Under the pieces are notes generated by a model that did not search any database, had not been told where the DNA came from, and saw only the letters and a list, made by a program, of their open reading frames with translations. Of a DNA stretch of 64,000 nt, positions 1-8,563 are shown piece after piece (the stretch's first letter is position 1; each line of letters opens with the position of its first letter). Position numbers and translations under genes: made by a program. Origin of the DNA: DATKNA01 sp963786765 (GTDB lineage: Bacteria; Actinomycetota; Actinomycetes; Actinomycetales; Kineosporiaceae). The stretch is taken from the NCBI GenBank assembly GCA_963786765.1, contig CAWBAJ010000010.1:1-64000 (forward strand), read 5' to 3'.

Positions 1-598
1 GCACGCCGACCAGGACGAGCAGGCACAACCGCTCCTGCTCGAGCCGGACGTTGACGTGGATGCCGTCGGCCCAGCAGTACACGTAGTCCACCCCGGACAG
101 GTCGCGCCGCTGGAACGCCTTCGCCTCGTCCTGCCACTGCACCGTCAGCTTCGTAATCACGGACGCGGACAGGCCAGCCGAGGAGCCGAGGAACTGCTCC
201 AGCGCGGGCGCGAAGTCCTGACTGGACAGGCCGTGCAGATACAGCAGCGGCAGCACCTCGGCCACCCTCGGCGACTTACGGCACCACGGCGGCAGGATCG
301 CCGAGGAGAACCGCACCCGTTCGCCAGTGACCTCCTCGACCCGCTTGTCGTTCACCCGCGGCGCCACCACCTCCACCGCTCCCGCCGCCGTCATCACCTG
401 CCGCGCCTCGGCGTGCCCGTTGCGGACCACCAGCCGCCGGCCGCGCTCGTCGACCTCACCGCGGTGCGCGTCGATATAGGCGGCAACCTCGGCCTCCAGC
501 GCCGCCGCCAGCATCCGCCGCGCGCCCTCCCGCACGAGCTCGTCCAACACCGACGGCGAACCAGCGGTCTCGGCAGGGTCAGGGACTACCGTGAGCAT
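1..598 (-). CDS. IS256-family (Mutator-type) transposase, N-terminal part, cut by window edge
   Basis: The reverse strand reads open from an ATG at 598 to the window edge, giving 199 residues of an IS256-family DDE transposase. The family hallmark around the first catalytic aspartate is visible near residue 178 (Trp-Ala-Asp-Gly-Ile-His-Val), preceded by the usual helical N-terminal DNA-binding part. The remaining two catalytic residues would lie left of the window. The gene points away from the truncated lectin at 735-1019, which it or an associated rearrangement probably interrupted. A near-perfect inverted repeat lies just upstream of the start. Family assignment is firm; the true right terminus of the element was not located. 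Confidence 0.85.
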   Translation of the reverse strand, partial: MLTVVPDPAETAGSPSVLDELVREGARRMLAAALEAEVAAYIDAHRGEVDERGRRLVVRNGHAEARQVMTAAGAVEVVAPRVNDKRVEEVTGERVRFSSAILPPWCRKSPRVAEVLPLLYLHGLSSQDFAPALEQFLGSSAGLSASVITKLTVQWQDEAKAFQRRDLSGVDYVYCWADGIHVNVRLEQERLCLLVLVGV

Positions 599-681
599 GG
601 GCGTACCTTCCCGACCGACGCGCCAACGTCGGCCTGATCGAGGACCATCAGACTTCGGATCATCCCCGGGAAGGTGCGCCC
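599..681. repeat. 15-bp near-perfect inverted repeat beside the IS256 gene start
   Basis: GGGCGTACCTTCCCG at 599-613 and CGGGAAGGTGCGCCC at 667-681 are inverted copies with one mismatch, separated by 53 bp. They sit directly upstream of the transposase ATG. They could be part of the element's end region or a stem that blocks read-through into the transposase; neither role is shown. Confidence 0.45.
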
Positions 682-734
682 ACTCACGTCACCCCGCCGA
701 GGACCCCATCCACAGGTCTCGATCATTGCTCCCG

Positions 735-1019
735 AGCGGCGGCGCCAACACCTACGAGCTGGTCAACGCCAACAGCAACCAGTGCCTGACCACGGACGGC
801 GTCCCCGGCCACCAGGTCGTTCAGTACCCGTGCCACGGCTCTCCGGGGCAGCTCTGGGTGACCAGCCTGACCTCGCAGGACCGGGCGAACGCCAAGAACA
901 TCTTCAATTCCTGGAGCGGGCTCGACCTCGACGTCAACGGCGACAACCCCTGGCCCGGCACCGCCATCGACGTCTGGTACCCCAACGGCGGCTACAACCA
1001 GACGTTCGCCGTCGACTGA
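735..1019 (+). pseudogene. 3' remnant of a ricin-type beta-trefoil lectin domain protein
   Basis: The last 95 or so codons before the TGA at 1017 encode a typical ricin B repeat: an N-T-Y-E-L-V-N-A-N-S-N-Q-C-L core, a later Q-L-W, and the closing T-F-A-V-D. There is no start codon or signal peptide belonging to the domain; the upstream side runs into the IS256 end region. Such domains are usually carried at the C terminus of secreted glycoside hydrolases or other enzymes and bind galactose-type sugars. This is therefore read as the tail of a larger secreted protein whose 5' part was lost. Confidence 0.65.
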
Positions 1020-1024
1020 CGCCC

Positions 1025-1064
1025 GCGGCTCCCTCGACGAGCATCCCGGCGTCGAGGGAGCCGC
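1025..1064 (+). terminator. GC-rich stem-loop terminator after the lectin remnant
   Basis: A perfect 15-bp inverted repeat (GCGGCTCCCTCGACG at 1025-1039 and its complement at 1050-1064) with a 10-nt loop starts five bases after the lectin stop codon. There is no T-run, as is common for actinobacterial intrinsic terminators. Confidence 0.6.
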
Positions 1065-1111
1065 GCTCTCCCCGCATCGCACCCCGACCCTCCCGGAAGC
1101 CGACCGTGACC

Positions 1112-1948
1112 ATGACGCCCCACCGCCCCGAGCCGGCCCCCGCCTCCGCCACCGGCTACGTGCTCGATCCAGCCTGGCGCGCCGAGCGCGAACGACTGAG
1201 CAGCCTGACCGAGCTGTACGACGCCACGACGCTCCGGCTCCTGGAGCAGCTGGGGCTGACCGCGGGCTGGCACTGCGCCGAGGCGGGTCCCGGCACCGGT
1301 ACAGTCGCCCACTGCTGGCCGAGCGGTCGCCCCGGGTGGCCGGGTGCTCGCCCTGGACATCGACACCCGGTTCCTCGATCTGCTCAGTGACGGCACCCTG
1401 CACGTGCAGCAGGGCGACGTCACCGCCCACCCGCTGCCGGCCGGGCAGTTCGACCTCGTGCACGCCCGGCTGCTGCTGGAGCACCTGCCCGGTCGCGACG
1501 CCGTGCTGCGCGGCCTGGCCGATGCTCTCGCGCCCGGCGGCTGGCTCCTCGTGGAGGACTTCGACTGGGCCACCGCCACCGTCGTCGACCCGCCTTCGGC
1601 TGTGCAGGAGCAGGTCGCGCGGGCCTGCCTGACCCTGATGCAGGGGCACGGCTACGACCCGCACTACGGGCGCCGGCTGCCCGGGGCGCTGCGCGGCGCC
1701 GGGCTGTCGGACGTCGGAACCCACGCGGCCGCGGCGCAGGTGGACGCCGATCCGCTGCGGGGCGTCCCGCAGTGGAAGCTGCTCGTCGACCAGCTCGCCC
1801 CGACGATGCTCGCCGCCGGCCTCGTCACACGGGCCGACCTGCGCGCCTACGCCGACCGCGCGCCTACGCCGACCTGCTGCACGACGGCGACACCGTCGTC
1901 TTCGCTCCGCTCATGGTGAGCTGCTGGGGTTGCCGTCCGGCGTCGTGA
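1112..1948 (+). pseudogene. Class I SAM-dependent methyltransferase, three frame breaks
   Basis: The product can be followed across three reading frames. The first part (from ATG 1112; GTG 1106 is possible) carries the SAM-binding glycine motif A-G-P-G-T-G-T. The frame then shifts near 1310 and again near 1328, each explained by one missing base, and continues with V-L-A-L-D-I-D and the L-L-L-E-H-L motif of ubiquinone/menaquinone-type methyltransferases. A 17-bp tandem duplication at 1841-1874 breaks the 3' end; correcting it gives a natural end at 1948. The substrate cannot be told. As written it cannot make one protein. Confidence 0.7.
1841..1874. repeat. 17-bp perfect tandem duplication inside the methyltransferase
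   Basis: GCGCGCCTACGCCGACC occurs at 1841-1857 and again directly at 1858-1874. Seventeen is not a multiple of three, so the duplication shifts the frame of the last roughly 27 codons. Removing one copy restores a plausible C terminus. Confidence 0.85.
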
Positions 1949-2320
1949 AGCGGTGGGCACCATGGAGCTCGTCAGCATCGAGCTCGACCTCACCGGCACG
2001 AAGGCTTGAGGCATCGCGCCAGGGGGGACCATCAGATTCCTGTGTCGGGCGTGCTCCCTGGGCGCTCTTGTCAGCCATACGACGCGCAACACGACGACTC
2101 GGCGTTGGTCCTCGAGCACGAGGTAGACGACGAGGTCTTGCACGCCCTCGCCGAAGGTGATCGCGCGCATCGAACCGTCGGGTCGTGCCACGTTGTAACT
2201 GTCTCCGCTCCAAGGCGCGATCTCGAGCAGGGATAGGACTTCGGCGTACCTGGAAAGGGCGGCCGGCGGGAGCGCGTCGACCTCGAGCAGAGCGTCTTGG
2301 TCGGTCTCGATGCGGTACAT
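1847..2320 (-). CDS. RelE/ParE-like toxin of a DUF6247 toxin-antitoxin pair, with an abnormal C-terminal extension
   Basis: ATG at 2320 lies two bases after the TAG of the DUF6247 gene, so the two are co-translated. The first 83 or so residues have the pattern of the small RelE/ParE-type partners of DUF6247 proteins: M-Y-R-I-E at the start, L-E-I-A-P-W in the middle, and the closing V-V-V-L-R-V-V-W-L strand. Family members normally stop within a few residues of that strand. Here no stop follows, and the frame runs about 74 codons further into sequence antisense to the methyltransferase. The tail is probably non-native, caused by loss of the stop. Toxin activity is inferred from family only. 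Confidence 0.55.
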   Translation of the reverse strand: MYRIETDQDALLEVDALPPAALSRYAEVLSLLEIAPWSGDSYNVARPDGSMRAITFGEGVQDLVVYLVLEDQRRVVVLRVVWLTRAPREHARHRNLMVPPGAMPQAFVPVRSSSMLTSSMVPTASRRRTATPAAHHERSEDDGVAVVQQVGVGARSA

Positions 2321-2322
2321 CC

Positions 2323-2625
2323 CTACAACCCGAGCCTCCGACGGGTCACGTCCCAAGATTCCGTCGCGGTGTCGCCCCCTTCACGGAGCCGCTCCGCTGC
2401 GGCCAGCATGCGGCGGTGGGCTCGTGCGTCTCGGGAGGAGAGGGCAACACGACGCCAACGCTCCAACATCTGGAGCACGGGGGTAAGATCACGAGCCTCG
2501 GTCGCCTGGGTCATCACCTGGCGGTACTCGCGGTCGAAGTCGCCGACCTCCTCGGGAAGCAGCGCGTCCCGGATGACGGCGGGCGCATCAGGCCCGGTAA
2601 GCGAAGGCACTGGCTCGGCCGTCAT
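2323..2625 (-). CDS. DUF6247 family protein, putative antitoxin
   Basis: One hundred residues, mostly helical and acidic. It has the family pattern of an A-V-I-R-D-A-L-L-P-E-E stretch near residue 16, a central L-E-R-W-R-R-V-A helix, and a closing R-R-R-L-G-L. DUF6247 genes in Actinobacteria commonly precede a RelE/ParE-like gene, as here (two bases between stop and start). By family context it should bind and neutralise the downstream toxin and perhaps autoregulate the operon; this is inference. Length is normal for the family. Confidence 0.7.
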   Translation of the reverse strand: MTAEPVPSLTGPDAPAVIRDALLPEEVGDFDREYRQVMTQATEARDLTPVLQMLERWRRVALSSRDARAHRRMLAAAERLREGGDTATESWDVTRRRLGL

Positions 2626-2634
2626 GCCAACAGC

Positions 2635-2811
2635 CTAAGTCGGCTGATCGCTTGCTCGGCCGGGCGTAGGGTCACGCCCCGGGGACTCGTGACGATCCTC
2701 CCAGCGCAGCCGGTACGGCAGCTCTCCGTCGGTGTGCTGCACCTCGATCACCTCGATGGTGCAGCGCGGGGAACCGGCGGGGCACCCCTGGTTCCCCTCG
2801 AGTGCATGCAT
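2635..2811 (-). pseudogene. DUF1918 protein, degenerate
   Basis: From an ATG at 2811, 58 codons contain the recognisable DUF1918 core (I-E-V-I-E-V then P-Y-R-L-R-W-E-D-R-H-E-S). The N-terminal G-D-x-x-V part and the closing P-G-P-D-A part are out of frame or altered. It lies just downstream of nothing obviously related. Intact members are about 60-residue cytosolic proteins of unknown role. Confidence 0.45.
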
Positions 2812-3520
2812 GCGGACATCCGAAGGCCACCGCTCAGCACGTCGACCGCTCACTCCCCCACCACCGGCCCCGCATCCCTTCGCGGTAGGGCTCGTGCACC
2901 GACCCGCCGGCGTCCGGATACGCGCGGGACGCGCGTAACTCCTCGACGTCCTCGAGCTCGACGACCAGGCGGCCGGCACGCGGCGTTGTGGCCCGGCTCA
3001 GCGAGCTGGCCACCGCCTCGCAGATCGCTGTCCTGGTCACCGACGGACTCGACGCCGACCTCGGCAAGAAGGCCGACCGTTCCATCGGCACCTGGGAGAA
3101 CAAGCACCTCGCCACCGGTCTCGGGCTCGAGCACCAGGCCGTGCCGTCAGGGCGTCGGCCTTCCCAGGCCGAGTGACCGCTCGGTGACCGGCGTCCGGCC
3201 TGCTACCCCCAGCGACCTCAACGGCAGGACATCCCACTCCTGGTTCTCGACAGAGCTGCGCGTAAATCTGGAACGGCCTCAGCCAGCCGATCGACGACGC
3301 AGCGCACCAGGCGTCCGCGACGACGAGCGTCTAAAGGCGGGCAGCACCGTGCCCGTGACGTTCACGTTCACCGACGCCTCGGGCGCGGTGATCACGCGAC
3401 GACCCCGCCGGTGTGGGTGATGCCGGAGATGACGCCCGACGACGGGCTGGTCGCCTCGGTGGAGGCCGACGTCCCAGGGGTCGGGCGGCGCCGCGTCGTC
3501 CTCGTCCTGCGCGCGGGGGA
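2812..3520. other. Decayed coding fragments, not identified
   Basis: This stretch has coding-like third-position GC but no intact gene. On the plus strand a fragment from GTG 2988 to 3176 reads V-A-R-L-S-E-L-A-T-A-S-Q and ends after a G-T-W-E-N-K segment. A second one around 3330-3526 has T-V-P-V-T-F-T-F-T-D, shifts frame near 3395, and ends L-V-L-R-A-G-D-Q before the TAG at 3524. The second resembles a secreted beta-sandwich protein. Neither was assigned to a family. Confidence 0.35.
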
Positions 3521-4399
3521 TCAGTAGACCGTCACGCCGTAGGCGTTGGCGGCTTCGCGTACGGGCTGGAAGAACGTCGTGCCGCCACTCGTGCAGTCCC
3601 CGCTGCCGCCCGAGGTTAGGCCGAGCGCCTTCGTTCCGTCGTAGAGCGGGCCACCGGAGTCGCCGGGCTCGGCGCAGACGTTGGTCTGGATCAAGCCGCT
3701 GACCTTGCCGCCCGGGTGACCCGAGTACCGGACGGAGACGTTGAGGGCCGTCACCGTGCCGCTGTGGACGCCGGTGGTCGAGCCCTTCCGGGTGACCTTT
3801 TCGCCGACCTGGGGGTCGCTGAGCGAGTACCCGCCCGGGTGGCTCAGTGAGGTGTTGTCGTAGCGAACCAGTGCGTAGTCATTGCCCGGGAAGCTGTACG
3901 AGACGGTCGGGCCGATGAGCGTCCTGTGACCGGAGTCGGTGTACCAGGTGCTGGCCAGGCTCCCGCAGTGTCCCGCGGTGAGGAAGTAATAGGTGCTGCC
4001 GCTGACGACGTTGAAGCCGAGCGAGCACCGGTACTTCCCGCCGTAGATGGCATCACCCGCGGACAGCAGCGGCGTGAACACACCGGCCACCCGCTTGATC
4101 TGGAGGGCTCCCACATTGATCCCTGCGGCGCGCTTGATCCTCGCGATTCCCGTGCTCGACACGCTGCTGTCGGCGGTCACGACGACGTGTCCCGACGCCG
4201 AGTCGGTGTACCAGGAGATGCCCCCGACACCGGCGGCGTCCACGGCGTTCTTCAGCGTCGAGAGGGCACCTGGGCCGTAGCGCTGAGGCGACGCGCTCGC
4301 GGGTGCGGGCAGCGCGATCGTGGCCAGGGCGACCGCGGCGACGACGACGGCGAGCATTCCCCCCTGACGGCGGCGTGCGTGGCCGGCAGTGATCCTCAT
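3521..4399 (-). CDS. Secreted S1 family serine protease (streptogrisin / alpha-lytic type)
   Basis: 292 residues. There is a signal peptide (basic start, hydrophobic core about 14-31, Ala-X-Ala near 33-37), then a pro-region of about 75 residues, then the protease domain from about residue 114. The catalytic triad is visible: His144 in T-A-G-H-C, Asp174 in N-D-Y-A-L, and Ser248 in G-D-S-G-G-P. Cys125/Cys145 and Cys242/Cys269 are placed for the two usual disulfides. Such enzymes are exported, autoprocessed and degrade extracellular protein. Monocistronic by context; convergent with decayed sequence on its 3' side. Confidence 0.92.
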   Translation of the reverse strand: MRITAGHARRRQGGMLAVVVAAVALATIALPAPASASPQRYGPGALSTLKNAVDAAGVGGISWYTDSASGHVVVTADSSVSSTGIARIKRAAGINVGALQIKRVAGVFTPLLSAGDAIYGGKYRCSLGFNVVSGSTYYFLTAGHCGSLASTWYTDSGHRTLIGPTVSYSFPGNDYALVRYDNTSLSHPGGYSLSDPQVGEKVTRKGSTTGVHSGTVTALNVSVRYSGHPGGKVSGLIQTNVCAEPGDSGGPLYDGTKALGLTSGGSGDCTSGGTTFFQPVREAANAYGVTVY

Positions 4400-4560
4400 T
4401 GCTCCTCCTCAGAGTGGCTCACCCTCCGGGATGCAGGAGACGCACCGTCGGCGTAGAAGATCCCGGGTCTCACCGATTGCCCGTTCAGTATTCAGATAGT
4501 GCTCGTGGGCACACAAGACGTGATGCCCTACAAGTTGCAGCGATGAGATGCTCGCCCGGA

Positions 4561-5216
4561 TCAGCCCATCGCCACCGTCGCGACGCCGTCCATCGTGCCG
4601 ACCACGGCGGTGTTCCCGGTCAGGAGCGGCGTCGCGAACCGGCTGACGCTGCCGACGCCGACCGCGGCGCGTTGCTGCCCCGAGCTCAGGTCGAGCGCCA
4701 CGAGGCGGCCGGCGGACCGGTCGACTGCCAGCACCGTGTCACCGGCGATCACCGGTGAGCCGGCCACGGACGGCGGTGCCTGCCAGAGCCGGTGGATCGC
4801 CCCCGTCGCCAGGTCCACCCGCAGCGCGGAGACGCCGTTCGACACAGGCAGGACCGCGGTGACGCTGCCGGCTGCCTGCCCCCGGACGTCCGCCGCCGGA
4901 CCGCCGTAGGCAGCGCAGCCGGACCAGCGCGCGAGCGGACGACCGATACCGCCCAACTGCCCCTGGCGGAGCACGTACACGTCCCCCGCCTTGCCGGCGG
5001 CAACCAGCAGGCCCCGGGGCAGCAGGAGCGGGCCCATCGAGCCGAGGTCGGCGTCCAGGGCGTTCTCCTCCTGCCAGCCCGCCGGCGCGAACGACGACAC
5101 CACGCGGACGCCGTCCAGCTCCAGCACCGAGTCACTGCCGTCCCAGGCCCCGGACGTCGCCTGCCCGTTGCCGACAGCCACGAACAGGTGCCCCGCGGCG
5201 TTCACCGCCGGTCCGC
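4561..5216 (-). pseudogene. Truncated second copy of the PQQ-like beta-propeller lipoprotein gene
   Basis: The reverse strand encodes the C-terminal half of a PQQ-like propeller that is nearly identical to the protein at 28902-30368. The 5' half with its signal peptide is missing; the open frame continues past the breakpoint into unrelated sequence antisense to the Uma2 gene. The last few residues also differ (A-T-V-A-M-G versus V-V-V-T-L-R), so the copied segment stops a few codons short of the original end. No start codon with a ribosome site lies at the truncation, so it is read as a dead duplicate. Confidence 0.8.
4581..5216. repeat. 636-bp duplication, copy 1 (copy 2 at 28922-29557)
   Basis: Bases 4581-5216 match 28922-29557 at a constant offset of 24341 with roughly ten substitutions. 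A compensated pair of one-base indels lies near 4833. Identity stops sharply at both ends. Same orientation in both copies. Confidence 0.85.
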
Positions 5217-5232
5217 ACCACCACCCCGCGCC

Positions 5233-5238
5233 TAGACT
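5233..5238 (+). promoter_or_regulatory. -10 element of a probably leaderless Uma2 transcript
   Basis: TAGACT ends six bases before the ATG at 5245 and there is no Shine-Dalgarno sequence. This spacing puts transcription start at or next to the A of the ATG, the common leaderless arrangement in Actinobacteria. Confidence 0.5.
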
Positions 5239-5244
5239 CTGGTC

Positions 5245-5820
5245 ATGACGACGGGCGCCCACGAGCAGCAGCCGCTCTCGTTCGAGGAGTACCTGCGCTT
5301 CGAGCAGCTCTCGGACGTGCGGCACGAGTACGTGGGCGGCCAGGTGTTCGCGATGACTGGGGGCTCGGTCCGACACGGCCAAATGAGCCTGCTGATATCC
5401 GCGCTGTTGCTGCAGGGGATGGAGGAGCGCGGCTGCAGGGTCCAGAGCCACGACACGAAATTACGCGTGCCCACTGGCGCCACATACTACCCGGATGTAT
5501 TCGTCACTTGCGGGCCGCCGACAGACACTCACTACGACGACGACGCCTCGTGGGTCGTCGAGGTGCTGTCGGACACCACCCGGGACAAAGACGAGCGCGA
5601 GAAGTCGTTCGCCTATATGAAGTTGCCGTCGATCCGCGGTTACCTGCTCGTAGAGACCACCTCGCGCACCATCCAGTTGCGGACGCCGGCTGAGGTCGGC
5701 TGGCAGATCCGGTATTACCACGACGACGACGTCCTCGACCTCGATGGGGTGCAGATCAAGGTGAGCGAGCTGTACGACCGGTTGGATCGGCTCGCCCCGT
5801 CGACGAGTTCCGGCGACTGA
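5245..5820 (+). CDS. Uma2 family endonuclease-like protein (DUF820)
   Basis: 191 residues with the PD-(D/E)XK-like Uma2 fold signature: L-S-F-E-E-Y-L near the N terminus, then R-H-E-Y-V-G-G-Q-V-F, Y-Y-P-D-V-F-V with the catalytic-type aspartate, W-V-V-E-V-L-S with the glutamate, and K-x-x-x-Y near the lysine position. Length is normal. Uma2 proteins are abundant in cyanobacteria and actinobacteria and their role is unknown. The gene starts immediately after the breakpoint of the duplicated PQQ segment, suggesting that it arrived or was joined there by the same rearrangement. Confidence 0.85.
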   Translation: MTTGAHEQQPLSFEEYLRFEQLSDVRHEYVGGQVFAMTGGSVRHGQMSLLISALLLQGMEERGCRVQSHDTKLRVPTGATYYPDVFVTCGPPTDTHYDDDASWVVEVLSDTTRDKDEREKSFAYMKLPSIRGYLLVETTSRTIQLRTPAEVGWQIRYYHDDDVLDLDGVQIKVSELYDRLDRLAPSTSSGD

Positions 5821-5958
5821 CACTCTGCCGGTCAAAGCTGACATCGCCGTTCACCGATTTGGACGCGGCGCCCGGGCGTCAACTTCGCCGGCGAGCCCGA
5901 CGTCCCCTCGCGCCACTGGGACGTGGTCGACCTCCACAGGGGCCGGAGGTGGTGAGCC

Positions 5959-6038
5959 ACTGAGTCAGCAACTTCGTCCAAGTCTGCGCGCCGACGACGC
6001 CCGTTCACGTCGAGGTCGCCCGCATCCGCTCCCTGGAA
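5959..6038. repeat. 80-bp target-site duplication, left copy
   Basis: Bases 5959-6038 are identical to 7728-7807 and the two directly flank the IS element. The copied sequence is the 3' end of a peptidoglycan-binding-domain gene. Long, variable duplications are a known property of IS1634-type elements. Confidence 0.85.
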
Positions 6039-7727
6039 CCCGACTTGTGACAGGGCTAGTGCGTAGTGCTTGAGCGGTGGATTCGTTCGAGGGCGTCGGC
6101 CAGGTCGTCGGGGAGGGGGTCTTCGGCGGTGATGGTGTGGGCGCCGGCCTGGATCTGGATGGTGCGGAAGCGGCGGGCGGTCTTGACGAACTTCTTGATC
6201 GACCAGCCGGTGGGGTCCTCGATCCAGCGGCTGACCGCCAGGGCGGCGAACACGATGGTCAGGTGGGCTTCGATGGAGTCCCGCTGGTGGTGGTAGATCG
6301 GTCGGGCCTGCAGGTCGTGCTTGGACATCCGGAAGCTCTTCTCGATCTGGAAGAGCCGGTGGTAGGCGTCGATCACGAACTCGGCGGTGACCGGGGTGCC
6401 GTCCGGGCAGGCCTGCAGGTTGGTGACGTAGCCCTTCAGCCCGGCCAGCTCTCGGGCCTTGGCCTCCAGGGCGCGGTTGACGCTGCGGGTGCCGCCGGAC
6501 AGCTGGACGAACCGGTTCCGCTTCACCGCCGTCTTCCCGGCGACGGCCTTCTCCGCCTTGGCGATCTGCTCGTCGATCCCGCGCAGGGTGCGGCGGGCCC
6601 GGTCGGCCCGGTACTGGTAGTAGATGACCTGGTCACGGCGCTTGTCGGTGGCGCTGGCGGGCCAGGGCTGGGTGAAGATGTGCCCGTCCGGGATCTCGGC
6701 GTCGGGGTGGTTCTTGCGCCAGGTCTTCACCACGTAGGGGACGTCGGGGATCCGGGCGCCCAGGATGAACGACAGCCCGGCGGCCTCGATCGCCTTCTGG
6801 TTGCCCGCCGAGACCATCCCGGCGTCGGCGACGATGGTCACGTCCGGCAGCCGGTGGGCGGCCATGAACGCCTGCACGGTCGGCACCAGGGTGGTGGTCT
6901 CGGCCTTGTTGCCCTCGAACGCGTTGACCATCAGCGGGAACCCGGACGCATCCGTGAGCAGCCCGATCGTGATCTGCGGCTCCAGGCGGCGTTCCTTGGA
7001 GAACCCGGGCTCGCGGAACCCGTCCCCGGCGTCGGTCTCGAAGTACAACGTGGAGACGTCGTAGAGGACCAGACTGGCCGGGCCCAGACCGACCCGAGCG
7101 GCGCAGGCCGCGGCGATCTGCTGCCGCCAGGCGTCCTTGGCGAAGACCGGCAGCCGGCGCAGCAGGGTCCGGTACGACGGCGGGTCGATGCCGCCGACCT
7201 CCTCCAGCACCCGAGCGTGTCCAGCTTGCTGGTCGGCTCGATGATCCGGGCCAGGACCAGCTGCCGGAACACCTCGTCCCCGCCCGCCGCGGCCGCGAAG
7301 CCGAGCACGTCGTAGGCGTGCGCGAGCCCATCCCACAGGTGCGCCATCCGCGTCGACGTGATCGGCAACCGCGCTCGGGGGCGAGGCGCCAGCGCCTCGC
7401 CAGAGCGGCGGGTCTTGCGGTTCAGGCCCAGGTCGAGCTCGTCCTGGCCGGCCGCCAGGCGCTGCCGCGCAACCGCCTTCAGCAGCTCCACCTCGACGTC
7501 GTCGTGCGCGGACCCGATGTGCTCGATGTCCCGCGACCCACGCCGCGACGAGTGCACGATCTGCACCGCCGTCGCACCCGAGGACGTCTTCACCGTCCGC
7601 ACGTACGGGGACACACCGGACACCCTAGAGCTCCGGCTAGTGCGCAGATCCCGACCCGTTCACGCACAAGTCCCCAGCTCAACCCATGATCAGCAGACAA
7701 CGGGCGCGACCCGTGTCACAAGTCAGG
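6039..7727 (-). mobile_element. IS1634-type (IS4 superfamily) insertion sequence
   Basis: The element is bounded exactly by the two 80-bp direct repeats. Short inverted ends are visible: GACTTGTGACA at 6042-6052 and its complement at 7714-7724. It holds one transposase gene on the reverse strand, broken by a one-base deletion. The length of about 1.69 kb suits the family. Confidence 0.8.
6056..7623 (-). pseudogene. IS1634-type transposase, single frameshift
   Basis: The N-terminal part (from 7623, starting M-S-G-V-S-P-Y-V-R-T-V-K) and the main part are in different frames. One missing base near 7218, within what should be C-T-C-C-G-G-G-T-G, explains the switch. DDE positions are seen as L-Y-D-V-S-T-L-Y-F, V-A-D-A-G-M-V-S and the R-L-F-Q-I-E-K-S-F-R signature followed by the usual R-P-I-Y-H-H. 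The C terminus at 6056 is intact. Without the indel the protein would be about 520 residues. As written it is inactive unless the indel is an assembly error. Confidence 0.8.
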
Positions 7728-7807
7728 ACTGAGTCAGCAACTTCGTCCAAGTCTGCGCGCCGACGACGCCCGTTCACGTCGAGGTCGCCCGCATCCGCTC
7801 CCTGGAA
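7728..7807. repeat. 80-bp target-site duplication, right copy
   Basis: Identical to 5959-6038; lies inside the 3' end of the peptidoglycan-binding-domain gene and directly adjoins the right end of the IS. Confidence 0.85.
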
Positions 7808-8020
7808 GGTCCGCACCGCCTGCTCAGTCCGCGGCCCGAACTCGCCGTCGACCGGGATCGGATGAGCGTGACCACCCTCCTCGGCTCGGCCCACGAAGAC
7901 GTTGAGCATCTCCTGCAGCCGGCGCACGCTGGCGACCTCTTCCCTCCCTGTGCGTAGCACCAGCAGGGTCAGCGTCACCATCGCGCTCACCGCGCACTTC
8001 CCCATGATGTTCCGATCCAT
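7728..8020 (-). pseudogene. Peptidoglycan-binding-domain protein, frameshifted and disrupted by the IS
   Basis: From ATG 8020 the frame gives a PG_binding_1-type domain (V-R-R-L-Q-E-M-L, then D-G-E-F-G-P-R-T, then A-V-R-T-F-Q). The last strand, expected to read N-G-V-V-G-A-Q-T-W-T, appears only if one base is removed from the C run near 7770. The same extra base is present in the left 80-bp copy, so the change predates the IS insertion or is a repeated sequencing artefact. No signal peptide is visible. The IS inserted at the gene's 3' end. Confidence 0.6.
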
Positions 8021-8074
8021 TGCACCTCACGCGACCTCTATCGGTTACGCCCCCCTCGATGGAGACTCCAACGC

Positions 8075-8563
8075 ATGCGGACACTGATGCTGCTGCGCCA
8101 CGCCAAGGCCGAGGACAGCCTGCCCGGGCATGCCGACGACGCCCGACGCCTCTCCCCCGAGGGCGAGCAGCAGGCCGCGGAACTCGGCGACCATCTGCGC
8201 CGGGAGCACGTGCAGCCCGACGTCGTCCTCTCCTCTTCCGCCGCGCGGGCCCGGCAGACCGCCGAGGCGCTCGGACTGACGGCGCCGGTGGAGGTCACCG
8301 ACCGGTTGTACGAGACCGGCGGCGACGAGATCCTCGCTCTCATCCGCGACCTCGACGACGACATCGAGAACGTGCTCCTCGTCGGCCACTCCCCCGCGCT
8401 TCCGGCGGTGGCCCAGGAGCTTGCCGACCCGGACACCTCAGACCCGGAGGCGCTGGGCACGCTCGAACGGCACTTCCCCACCGCAGCGCTGGCCACGCTC
8501 TCGGTCGACGGGACCTGGTCCGAGCTCGATCAGGCGAGCCTGGTGTCGATCCGCCTGCCCTGA
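8075..8563 (+). CDS. SixA-like histidine phosphatase
   Basis: 162 residues, the size of SixA-type enzymes. The phosphatase signature L-L-R-H-A-K at residues 6-11 supplies the nucleophilic His9, Arg58 or Arg60 lies in the S-S-S-A-A-R-A-R segment, and the second catalytic His105 is in V-G-H-S-P. SixA proteins remove phosphate from histidine of phosphotransfer proteins, or act on small phosphate esters; the substrate here is unknown. A GGAGA ribosome site precedes the ATG. Its 3' end overlaps the convergent regulator gene by 34 bases. Confidence 0.9.
   Translation: MRTLMLLRHAKAEDSLPGHADDARRLSPEGEQQAAELGDHLRREHVQPDVVLSSSAARARQTAEALGLTAPVEVTDRLYETGGDEILALIRDLDDDIENVLLVGHSPALPAVAQELADPDTSDPEALGTLERHFPTAALATLSVDGTWSELDQASLVSIRLP

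Noticed and set aside
642..2036. GGACCATCAGA at 642-652 and again at 2026-2036, considered as two ends of one mobile element
   Set aside because: Same orientation, only 11 bp, and the sequence around the copies does not match further.
6056..7623. Programmed frameshifting in the IS1634-type transposase
   Set aside because: No slippery run or downstream structure stands out, family members are normally single frames, and many other genes here have similar one-base breaks.
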